A stretch of DNA of 22,165 nucleotides from Dehalococcoidia bacterium UBA2158 (GTDB taxonomy: Bacteria; Chloroflexota; Dehalococcoidia; Lucifugimonadales; UBA3495), in contig DCWQ01000002.1 in assembly GCA_002328185.1 (NCBI GenBank), forward strand, positions 1-22,165. The letters run 5' to 3'. A program made the translations under genes and the position numbers. Below are positions 1 through 7,328 of this stretch, in pieces. Every line of letters starts with the position of its first letter. Positions within the stretch are counted from its first letter, which is position 1. The notes under the pieces are model-generated. The model saw only the letters and a program-made list of their open reading frames with translations. It ran no database searches and was not told the DNA's origin.

Positions 1-400
1 GCTGAGCGGAATCCCACCAAGTTAATCATTATCGACTTCAGCTTGTCAAGGTCTGCACAACGACCATATTCGACAGAATTATTCAACCACCTACTTTATA
101 TAGAAGCTGGATGTGAAGGTGCATCTATATTGGATTCCAATTGGCCGCCTCTCCTCTAACAGCATCTGGTACCACTAGAGTAGAACTAACCTAATGTATA
201 GAGTTTACTTTGAATAGAGTTACCAAAGAGTTACAGGATCGGACCTATCCTTACGCGAAAAACTCTGACGGCTACTTGGAACTCTCTAAGATGGTCAATC
301 ACACCACCGCCCGATAGCTGGGAGAAGGAATGCCAAATCGCGACCTGCCCAGCAGGTTCATTTCCGATTAATAGCCGTCGTCAATGAGGAAAATCGTCGA
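1..400. other. Left-edge region downstream of rho, no supported gene
   Basis: I see no recognisable gene here. One plus-strand frame is open from the window edge to a TAA at 157-159 (52 codons, no start seen). It matches no family I know and is short enough to be chance. No rpmE (ribosomal protein L31), which often follows rho, could be found on the minus strand. The only structured element noticed is the small stem-loop at 343-357. Confidence 0.6.
343..357 (-). terminator. Possible weak stem-loop downstream of rho
   Basis: A perfect 6-bp inverted repeat (ACCTGC / GCAGGT, 3-nt loop) lies about 45 nt past the rho stop codon. It has no clear U-tract on the minus strand, so it is at best a weak or factor-dependent terminator, or an mRNA end-protecting hairpin. 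Confidence 0.25.
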
Positions 401-1690
401 CTAGGCGTCTTTGTTTAGGTTGGCCAAGAATTCGTCGTTGTTGTCCGACTTAGCCAGCCGCTCTAACACTCGCTCAGTAGCGTTGACTGCTCCATCGTTG
501 GAAATGAGGCTGATCATCCGGCGCAGTAAGACGATCTGCTTTAGCGTGGCATCACTAAACAGCAGTTCTTCGCGGCGGGTGCCGCTGCGAACTATGTCGA
601 CGGCCGGGAAGTAACGCCGTTCGGCCAACCGCCGGTCCAGGTGGAGCTCCATATTGCCGGTTCCTTTGAACTCCTCGTAGATTACCTCGTCCATTCGGCT
701 GCCGGTATCAACCAGGCAGGTGGCGATGATTGTGAGGCTACCGCCTTCTTCAATGTTACGGGCGCCGCCGAAGAATTTCTTGGGCGGGTACAAGGCTGCC
801 GGATCTATTCCGCCGGAAAGGGTCCGCCCGCTGGTGGGTACCGCCAGGTTGTAGGCCCGGGTTAGGCGGGTAATGCTATCCAATAGGATGATAACGTCTT
901 GACCCATCTCTACCAACCGCTTGGCCCTTTCAAGAGCTAGCTCGGCCACCCGGCATTGTTCCTCAACCGATTCATCGAAAGTGGACGCGAATACATCGCC
1001 ATTAACGGCCCGTCGCATATCGGTCACTTCTTCAGGACGTTCTCCGATGAGGGCCACCATTAACGTTGCATCAGTGCAGTTCTCCTGCACTCCGTGGGCG
1101 ATCTGCTTCAACATGGTGGTTTTGCCGGCCTTCGGCGGAGAGACGATCAGGCCGCGTTGGCCTAAGCCGATAGGGGCGAACAAGTCGACCATCCTGGTGG
1201 ACAGTTCAGAGCTGGATGTTTCCAGAATCACCTGTTTCTCAGGGAATATGGGCGTCATATGTTCGAAGGTGGGGCGGTAACGGCTCTGGACCTGGTCGGT
1301 TTCCATACCGTTGATCAATTCAACGCGGACCAGTCCAAAATAACGCTCTCCCTCTTTCGGCGGCCGCACTTGCCCCGTAACGGTGTCGCCGTTCCGCAAG
1401 TTGAACCTCCGAATCTGTGACTGGGAGATGTAAACGTCACCCGACCCCCGGTAGGAGGCAACCTGCCTCAGGAAGCCGTATCCCTCGTCCATTATCTCTA
1501 GGATTCCGGTGGATACCAGCGCCTGTTGGGCTGAAATTGCTTGGAACAGCCGGCTGAGCAGGTCTTCTTTATGCAGAGTTGCCAGAGCTGTGGTGTCGTT
1601 CAATCCGACTTCGCTGGCCAGCCCAAGGAGTTCCTCCTTAGACTTAGCTCCCATCTCCGACACATCTAACATTTTTTGAGTGGTAGCCAT
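401..1690 (-). CDS. rho: Transcription termination factor Rho
   Basis: Hexameric RNA-dependent ATPase/helicase that ends transcription at unstructured C-rich sites. The 429-aa length is typical. Visible regions in order: N-terminal helical SAP-like segment (about 12-50), cold-shock-like RNA-binding domain (about 58-127), and the RecA-type motor. The motor shows the P-loop SPPKAGKT (184-191, Lys190), the GERPEEV motif with presumed catalytic Glu217, Walker B ending in Asp271, the Q-loop region TSGRTLSGGIDP (about 286-297) and the R-loop region around 327-346. The frame can be extended two codons to a GTG, but that GTG lies inside the AAGAGGTG ribosome binding site. The ATG at 1690, 5 nt after AGAGG, is therefore preferred. 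All key ATPase residues are intact. It sits last in the pyrG-tal-rho group, 250 bp after the transaldolase. Confidence 0.98.
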   Translation of the reverse strand: MATTQKMLDVSEMGAKSKEELLGLASEVGLNDTTALATLHKEDLLSRLFQAISAQQALVSTGILEIMDEGYGFLRQVASYRGSGDVYISQSQIRRFNLRNGDTVTGQVRPPKEGERYFGLVRVELINGMETDQVQSRYRPTFEHMTPIFPEKQVILETSSSELSTRMVDLFAPIGLGQRGLIVSPPKAGKTTMLKQIAHGVQENCTDATLMVALIGERPEEVTDMRRAVNGDVFASTFDESVEEQCRVAELALERAKRLVEMGQDVIILLDSITRLTRAYNLAVPTSGRTLSGGIDPAALYPPKKFFGGARNIEEGGSLTIIATCLVDTGSRMDEVIYEEFKGTGNMELHLDRRLAERRYFPAVDIVRSGTRREELLFSDATLKQIVLLRRMISLISNDGAVNATERVLERLAKSDNNDEFLANLNKDA

Positions 1691-1940
1691 GTTCACCTCT
1701 TACAAGGGTCATTGATCATGCACTGGCCTTCGGGCTTTCCTACCGTGGCCCCTCTTACCTATATAAAGCGCTCCAAAAGGGGCGTCCCGTGGATGCGAAT
1801 AGGTAGATTTAAAAAGGGACCAGGTTTTTAGATGGACCGTGGTTCAGTGGATCGTGATTCTGTGGACCTTTAATTTCGTATGCCGGCTGGTTTAGATTCA
1901 GGATTCATTTTGTCTAAGATGCCGTACGGCGGCTCGGCGG

Positions 1941-2600
1941 CTATGCGTTAGCTATCTTCTCCCAATCGGCCTTGAAACGCGCCACGCCGCTCGTCGTAAG
2001 GGGATGTTCAACCATCTGGGTCAGTATCTTATAAGGAACGGTGGCGATGTGGGCCCCGGCCTGGGCCGCCAACGTGCAATGCAGTGTGTGGCGGATACTG
2101 GCCGCCAGCACCTTGGTCTCAATGCTATGTTCTTTGTATACGGTCACAATGTCTTTGATCAAGTCGATGCCCTGGAGACCGATGTCGTCCAATCGGCCGA
2201 TGAACGGGCTGACGGCGGTGGACCCGGCCTGGGCGCCCAAGATGGCCTGGTTCACCGAGAAACATAGCGTTTGATTTATCTGAATACCCTCTTTGGACAG
2301 CACCGAGATCGCTTTGAACCCATCGATGGTACTGGGAATCTTCACCCAGGGGTTGGGTATCCAATTTGCGATGTCCCGCCCTTCGGCGATCATTCCTTCG
2401 GCGTCCAGCGATATGACTTCCACGGAGATGGGGCCATCGACGATGTCGGATATCTCGCACACCGCGGTCTTATAGCTCTCCGAGTTTCCGATGCCTTCAG
2501 CGGAGGCCAACGAAGGATTGGTCGTCACGCCACTGATGACGCCCAGACGGGCCCCGTCGCGAATCTCCTGAATGTTGGCCGTGTCCAAAAAGAGCTTCAA
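1941..2600 (-). CDS. tal: Small-type transaldolase (TalC/MipB family), TTG start
   Basis: Transfers a dihydroxyacetone unit between sugar phosphates in the pentose phosphate pathway; cytosolic. The 219-aa (beta/alpha)8 protein matches the short transaldolase/fructose-6-phosphate aldolase family along its full length. Schiff-base Lys87 lies in WVKIPST. Asp6 (MKLFLD), Thr111 and the SPFIGR motif are present. Glu61 and Phe133 occupy positions where, as I recall the family, true transaldolases carry Glu and Phe while FSA-type aldolases carry Gln and Tyr; this favours transaldolase activity. The start is a TTG, with GGGGCGGTG about 5-8 nt upstream. No in-frame ATG fits, and the family N-terminus (MKLFLDTAN) begins exactly there. 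It lies between pyrG (187 bp upstream) and rho (250 bp downstream). Confidence 0.93.
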   Translation of the reverse strand: MKLFLDTANIQEIRDGARLGVISGVTTNPSLASAEGIGNSESYKTAVCEISDIVDGPISVEVISLDAEGMIAEGRDIANWIPNPWVKIPSTIDGFKAISVLSKEGIQINQTLCFSVNQAILGAQAGSTAVSPFIGRLDDIGLQGIDLIKDIVTVYKEHSIETKVLAASIRHTLHCTLAAQAGAHIATVPYKILTQMVEHPLTTSGVARFKADWEKIANA

Positions 2601-2656
2601 GGTTTCACCGCCCCTACAGGTTCTTGAGGTTTTTGTTCAACGAACCCTTCCCGACG

Positions 2657-2782
2657 CATCGGGATGGGGTACAAAGACCGATTGATTGGGAGTTTTTCAT
2701 TGGACCTGAATTACATTGAGGGTACGTGGATCGGTTGATTGGGGTTTAGCGTTGTATGATGAAGGTTGATACATCGGGATGG
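2657..2782. repeat. 11-bp direct repeat in the pyrG-tal spacer
   Basis: CATCGGGATGG occurs twice, at 2657-2667 and 2772-2782, in the non-coding spacer before the transaldolase gene. The purpose is unknown; it could be a paired regulator site or a chance match. Confidence 0.4.
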
Positions 2783-2787
2783 CCTCG

Positions 2788-4434
2788 TTAATCGGAACCC
2801 AGATCCAGGGGCAACGGCCTTTGTACGCCCTCGCGGATGGTCTTTTTGGCGGCCCCGATGAACTGGCTGAATAAAGGATGAGGCCGGTTGGGGCGAGACT
2901 TGAACTCCGGATGGTACTGGGTGCCGATCATGAACGGATGCCCCGTTACTTCGCCGGTCTCCACCAGGTTTCCGTCGGGGGAGAGTCCGCCGACGATCAG
3001 TCCAGAATTCTCCAAGGACTCCCTGTAGGTATTGTTAAGCTCGAAACGGTGGCGGTGCCGCTCCATTATGGTGTCGGCGCCGTAGGCTGCTTTTGTCAGG
3101 GTCTGGGCCTGGGGGTGGCAGGGGTAATCCCCCAACCGCATGGTACCGCCTTTGCTGGATATGCCCTCTTGGTCGGGCATTATGTGAACCACGGGGTTAT
3201 CGGTCTCAGGGACCAACTCCTCTGAGTTGGCGTCTTTTATATCCAAGACATTTCTGGCCCACTCAATGACCATCACTTGCAGACCGAGGCAGAGGCCCAG
3301 GTAGGGCACCTTATGCTCTCTGGCGTAACGCACCGTCTCAATCATTCCTTCGACGCCCCGGGGGCCGAAGCCTCCCGGCACCACGATTCCGCAGACGCTG
3401 GCCAGATGAACGTCCGGCCCGTCCCGTTCGATGTCTTCAGAATGGACCCACTGGAGGTCGATGTCTCTGGTGTGGTCCAATCCGGCGTGGCGCAGGGCCT
3501 CGCGCACCGATATGTAGGAATCCGGATATTCAACGTATTTGCCCACCAAGGCGATGGATAGACCTTCTTTCGGTTCGTTCATCCGGCCGATCATGGCCGA
3601 CCATTCAGTCAAGTCTTGTGGATTGCTGGGCAGACCCAGCGATTTCACCATGATGGCGCCCAAGCCCGCATCCTCGAGCATCAGCGGCACTTCATAGACG
3701 TTGTTAACGGTTTCCACTGGAATCACGGCGTTCAACGGAACGTCGCAGAAGGCCGAGATCTTTTCGCAGATGGACTCGGATACCGGAAAGTCGCTTCTGC
3801 AAAGTATGGCGTCGGGCTGGATACCTATGGAACGTAGTTCTTTCACGCTATGTTGGGTCGGCTTGGTTTTCAATTCTTGTGCTGCCGCTATATAAGGAAG
3901 CAGGGTCAGGTGGATGTAGAACACATTGTCCCGTCCCACATCGTTCCTCATCTGCCGGATGGCCTCCAAGAAAGGCAGGCCTTCAATGTCGCCTACTGTC
4001 CCGCCGACCTCGGTGATAATCACATCGGCGCCCGATTCGGCGGCCAGGGCTATTACCCGGTCTTTGATGGCGTTGGTGACGTGGGGCACCGTTTGGATGG
4101 TGCCGCCCAGAAAGTCGCCACGCCGTTCCTTGGCTATCAGGTTGAGATAAACCTCTCCAGCGGTGAGGTTGGAGGTCCGGGTTAGTTCAACGTCGATAAA
4201 TCTTTCGTAGTGCCCCAGATCAAGGTCTGTCTCACCGCCGTCTCGGGTCACAAAGACTTCGCCGTGTTGGTAGGGGGACATTGTCCCGGGGTCAACGTTG
4301 AGGTAAGGGTCCAGCTTAATGACGGAGACGGTGAGTCCCCGGCTTTTCAGGATGCGTCCGATGGATGCGACGCTGATCCCTTTGCCAAGTGAACTGACAA
4401 CTCCCCCGGTTACGAAGATAAATTTTGTCGGCAT
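2788..4434 (-). CDS. pyrG: CTP synthase
   Basis: Converts UTP to CTP using ATP and ammonia taken from glutamine; the last step of pyrimidine nucleotide synthesis, cytosolic. The 548-aa length is usual. The N-terminal amidoligase domain (about 1-266) shows the P-loop-like SSLGKGISVAS (14-24), the GGETDLDLGHYERF region and the ITEVGGTVGDIEG Mg/UTP site. The C-terminal class-I glutamine amidotransferase domain has the nucleophile in GLCLGLQ (Cys382) and the His508/Glu510 pair in QYHPEFKSRP, so both activities look intact. The frame can be extended four codons to a TTG without a ribosome binding site. The ATG at 4434 has TAGG 5 nt upstream and begins MPTKFIFVTGG, the conserved family start. Transcription probably comes from the consensus promoter at 4604-4633. 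Confidence 0.98.
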   Translation of the reverse strand: MPTKFIFVTGGVVSSLGKGISVASIGRILKSRGLTVSVIKLDPYLNVDPGTMSPYQHGEVFVTRDGGETDLDLGHYERFIDVELTRTSNLTAGEVYLNLIAKERRGDFLGGTIQTVPHVTNAIKDRVIALAAESGADVIITEVGGTVGDIEGLPFLEAIRQMRNDVGRDNVFYIHLTLLPYIAAAQELKTKPTQHSVKELRSIGIQPDAILCRSDFPVSESICEKISAFCDVPLNAVIPVETVNNVYEVPLMLEDAGLGAIMVKSLGLPSNPQDLTEWSAMIGRMNEPKEGLSIALVGKYVEYPDSYISVREALRHAGLDHTRDIDLQWVHSEDIERDGPDVHLASVCGIVVPGGFGPRGVEGMIETVRYAREHKVPYLGLCLGLQVMVIEWARNVLDIKDANSEELVPETDNPVVHIMPDQEGISSKGGTMRLGDYPCHPQAQTLTKAAYGADTIMERHRHRFELNNTYRESLENSGLIVGGLSPDGNLVETGEVTGHPFMIGTQYHPEFKSRPNRPHPLFSQFIGAAKKTIREGVQRPLPLDLGSD

Positions 4435-4603
4435 CTGCCTACGCAAAAAATGGGTGTTAATAGGTGCTGGGGAGAGTGTTCAATCTGCCAAACCGCCGCC
4501 CCAACGGACATACCAATCAGTACGCCAATTCATACGATGGAAACAGGGACATGCAGGGGACGCTAAATGGGAAACGTGGATGTGTGCGGAGATTCCCGAC
4601 ACA

Positions 4604-4633
4604 ATTATATGAGCTCATTTTCCGAAGTGTCAA
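4604..4633 (-). promoter_or_regulatory. Consensus sigma-70-type promoter for pyrG
   Basis: On the minus strand a perfect -35 box TTGACA (4628-4633) is followed after 18 bp by a perfect -10 box TATAAT (4604-4609). Transcription would start near 4597 with GGGAA, leaving about 160 nt before the pyrG ATG. It lies just downstream of the CoA-transferase stop, so pyrG is probably its own transcription unit. I see no convincing intrinsic attenuator in the leader, only a six-T run near its end. Confidence 0.75.
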
Positions 4634-4701
4634 GCGTCGAGACATGGAAATTAAAATCAACATAAATTGTGTGATCAACCCCGCCTAAGAAGCGTTCCGC
4701 A

Positions 4702-6099
4702 TTACACCGGCGGCAACAGGTCAAGATAATCGGCATCGTACTCCGCGATCCACCCCAGTTCTACTTGTTCATCCAGGGGGACTGTTCCCGGCGGGCTGCC
4801 GCCTTCAGGAAGATTTCCGATGGTCCAATCCGCGGCAAATCTCTTCAGGCTATCGTCATCAACTCCCAGCAATTCGCCCAAGACATAATCGTTGGCCTCG
4901 CCCAATAGAGGGGCCGGGCCTCTGATGGTCGCCTCGTTCTTGGAGAACCTCCAGCCGCGTCCCACATATCCTTTGTCCCGCAGGCCGGATTCCGGAGGGT
5001 TGTGGACAGTCTCAAAAAATCCCCGGTCCAGGTGTTGGGGGTCGATTAGGACCTGCTTGGCCGTTAGCACTGCTCCGGCAGGCGCTCCCGCTTGTTGCAG
5101 CGTTTCCATGACCTGGAAGGAAGTCCGCGCCGAGGTCCAGGCCGAGATGACCGCATCCAATTCTTCTTGATTTTGCCGGCGGGTAATTGGCTCGCCGAAT
5201 CTGGGGTCGAAGGTTAGTTCCGGCTTGCCCATGGCTTGGCAGACTGCTTGCCAGTCGCTTTCATCCCGCGCGGCGATGGCCACCCATTGGTCTTGGCCCT
5301 CGCAGGGATATACGCCGTGGGGCGACCAGACTGGATGGCGGTTGCCGATGCGGAGGGTGCGCCTACCATTGAAGGCATAGTCCAGCAGGCCGGTGCCGAT
5401 GACGGTGGCGCCTGTCTGATACATGGCCAAGTCGATCCATTGTCCTTGGCCAGTGCGGGCCCGACGCAGCAACGCCGCCATCAGGGACCCCAGGGCGGTC
5501 CAAGTAGCCATGAAGTCAGAATACGAATTCCCCATCTTGTTGGGGACCTGCCCCTCGGTCAAGCGGCCGTCCTCGCCCTCTTCCATATATCCCATGAACG
5601 CGCCGGTGCCGTGGGTCGGTTCCAGGGCCGACGCCATGGCACCAAAGTTGCTCCAAGGGCCGTTGTGCCCATAGCCGGTGTTGGAGACCATTATCAGATC
5701 AGGTTTGTGGGCCCGAAGACTCTCGAAGTCCAGTCCGAACCTGGCCATGACCCGGGGAGTGAAGTTTTCCAGGACCACGTCACAGACCCCTACCAGTTCT
5801 TTGATGATCTTCTGAGACTCTTCAGAACGGAGGTCCAGGGTCAGGCTTCGTTTGCCCCGGTTGAGGTTCTGGAAGGTGCCGCCCTGTTCCCACCAGAGTT
5901 CGCCTGGCAGGTTGTCGGGGAACGGCCCGGTAATGGTCCGGGTGGTGTCCATGAACTGGTTCTGGCAGGTGTCGATTTTGATGACTTCAGCGCCCAGGTC
6001 CGCCAGGTTCGCAGCGGCGAAGGGCATGGCGAAGACTCGGCTCAGGTCCAGGACCCGAATGTTCTTTAAAGGGGCTTTTTGTCGGGACGTAGGGGGCAT
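4702..6099 (-). CDS. CaiB/BaiF family (class III) CoA-transferase, catalytic Asp present
   Basis: Moves CoA between an acyl-CoA donor and a carboxylic acid through an aspartyl-CoA thioester intermediate; cytosolic. At 465 aa it is longer than the usual 390-420, with an extra C-terminal tail of about 40 residues. The Rossmann-like N-terminus (LDLSRVFAMPFAAANLADLG), NRGKRSLTLDLR, VLENFTPRVMARFG and RTGQGQWIDLA are family hallmarks. Counting back from TGQGQ places the catalytic aspartate at Asp195 (SYSDFMAT). The region RIGNRHPVWSPHGVYPC resembles benzylsuccinate CoA-transferase BbsF-type members, but the substrate cannot be read from sequence. It starts 33 bp after the previous CoA-transferase gene, so it is probably third in the operon. 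An AAAGG lies about 12 nt before the ATG, a rather weak site. Confidence 0.9.
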   Translation of the reverse strand: MPPTSRQKAPLKNIRVLDLSRVFAMPFAAANLADLGAEVIKIDTCQNQFMDTTRTITGPFPDNLPGELWWEQGGTFQNLNRGKRSLTLDLRSEESQKIIKELVGVCDVVLENFTPRVMARFGLDFESLRAHKPDLIMVSNTGYGHNGPWSNFGAMASALEPTHGTGAFMGYMEEGEDGRLTEGQVPNKMGNSYSDFMATWTALGSLMAALLRRARTGQGQWIDLAMYQTGATVIGTGLLDYAFNGRRTLRIGNRHPVWSPHGVYPCEGQDQWVAIAARDESDWQAVCQAMGKPELTFDPRFGEPITRRQNQEELDAVISAWTSARTSFQVMETLQQAGAPAGAVLTAKQVLIDPQHLDRGFFETVHNPPESGLRDKGYVGRGWRFSKNEATIRGPAPLLGEANDYVLGELLGVDDDSLKRFAADWTIGNLPEGGSPPGTVPLDEQVELGWIAEYDADYLDLLPPV

Positions 6100-6131
6100 T
6101 CAGGTGACTGCCTTTATATAGCAAGAATCGG

Positions 6132-7328
6132 CTAGATGACGTTGTGTTGCCTGAGGGCGATAAGGTCTTCGGCGGAGTAGCCCAGTTCTTGCCCGAATAT
6201 CTGGACGTTGTGTTGGCCTAATAAAGGGGCCGGTTGGGACGCGGTGATCGACTCTCCGGGCAACCGCACGGCCATCCCAGGGTAGCGGACCGGGCCGGCC
6301 ACTGGATGGTCAACTTCGACGAAGAAATCCCTTGCTTCAAGGTGCGGGCAGTCGGCCAGGTCGCCGGCGTCTTGGGCCATGCCGAACACCAATCTCTGTT
6401 CGCCGGAGGCAAGGAACAAAGGCATCCGGTCCCATTGGGCCAGTCCTTTAATAAGAAGCTCCTTCAGTTCTTCTCCGTGGGCAACCCGGCCTGCGCCGGT
6501 GGCGAACTTCTCGTCCTGGAGCTCCTCGCCGCCGATCAGGTTTGCGATGGTCGCCCAGGGTTGAGAGCCTTGCACCGATGGCGCGACATATCCGTCTCGG
6601 GCGGGCATCAGCTCTTCGAAACCGGCGCCCCGGACCGGACGACGTCCCTTAACCGCTCCCATGTAGTTGTAATAGGGCACCGGCTGGACCAGGTGGGCAC
6701 CCAAGCATTCGATGGCCGCGACGTCCACATGCTGGCCTTCTCCGGAGGTGAGCCGGGCGAAGAGCGCCACCTGTGTTGCAGCGGCGGCGTTGGCCCCGGC
6801 AACGTAGAAGGACTGGTCTAAGACATTGCGCAGTGGCGGCTGGTCGGAATCGCCGGAATGGTACATAAGGCCGCTCAGGGCGTAGGCCACGATGTCGGTG
6901 GCCTCAAAGTCCCGGTAGGGGCCGGTCTGACCGAAGGGAGTGATGGACGTGACCACCAGCCCGGGGTTTATCTCAGTCAGTGACGCATAGTCCAGACCGA
7001 ATTCTTTGGAACGGGCCGGCGGGTTGTTCTCCACCAGCACGTCGGCGTCTGCCAGCAGCCGGTGAAACAATCTGCGGCCGCTGACGCTGGAGGTGTCTAG
7101 AGAAACACCCTTCTTGTTGGTGTTGAGGTATAGGAATGTCAGGCTTTTCTCCGAGTCGGGGTCGTCGCCGGCGAAGGGGCCCATGCGGCGGGCGTCATCG
7201 CCCGAACCCGGCGTTTCCACCTTGATAACCTCCGCCCCGTAGTCGGCCAAGATCTTAGCGCACCAGGGCGCGGATATCCCGGAGCCCAGGTCAAGCACTC
7301 GTATCCCGTCTAGTAGCCCAGCGGGCAT
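6132..7328 (-). CDS. CaiB/BaiF family CoA-transferase homolog lacking the catalytic Asp
   Basis: Class III CoA-transferase fold, 398 aa. Hallmarks: VLDLGSGISAPWCAKILADY near the N-terminus, NTNKKGVSLD, SITPFGQTGPYRDFEATD, and the SGEGQHVDVA stretch matching TGxGQxVD. Aligning on the conserved glycine (Gly178) and on SGEGQ places Phe174 where active members have the nucleophilic Asp; the nearest acidic residue, Asp171, is three positions off. The protein is otherwise complete, with no frameshift. Paralogs of this kind can act as the non-catalytic partner of a heteromeric enzyme, and the next gene encodes a homolog with an intact Asp. The start ATG overlaps the upstream hydratase stop (TGATG), implying translational coupling. 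Substrate unknown; likely a dicarboxylic or other branched acid. Confidence 0.88.
   Translation of the reverse strand: MPAGLLDGIRVLDLGSGISAPWCAKILADYGAEVIKVETPGSGDDARRMGPFAGDDPDSEKSLTFLYLNTNKKGVSLDTSSVSGRRLFHRLLADADVLVENNPPARSKEFGLDYASLTEINPGLVVTSITPFGQTGPYRDFEATDIVAYALSGLMYHSGDSDQPPLRNVLDQSFYVAGANAAAATQVALFARLTSGEGQHVDVAAIECLGAHLVQPVPYYNYMGAVKGRRPVRGAGFEELMPARDGYVAPSVQGSQPWATIANLIGGEELQDEKFATGAGRVAHGEELKELLIKGLAQWDRMPLFLASGEQRLVFGMAQDAGDLADCPHLEARDFFVEVDHPVAGPVRYPGMAVRLPGESITASQPAPLLGQHNVQIFGQELGYSAEDLIALRQHNVI

Noticed and set aside
1..159. Plus-strand frame open from the left edge for 52 codons, as a possible gene end
   Set aside because: No start, no family resemblance, and the length is within what chance gives over six frames.
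1747..1775. TATATA and a GC-rich imperfect hairpin as the rho promoter or attenuator
   Set aside because: No acceptable -35 at normal spacing, and the hairpin has mismatches and no clear T-run.
5236..6069. Long plus-strand frame (277 codons) opposite the CoA-transferase gene
   Set aside because: It is the antisense shadow of a well-matched CaiB/BaiF gene in GC-rich sequence; its translation has no family features.
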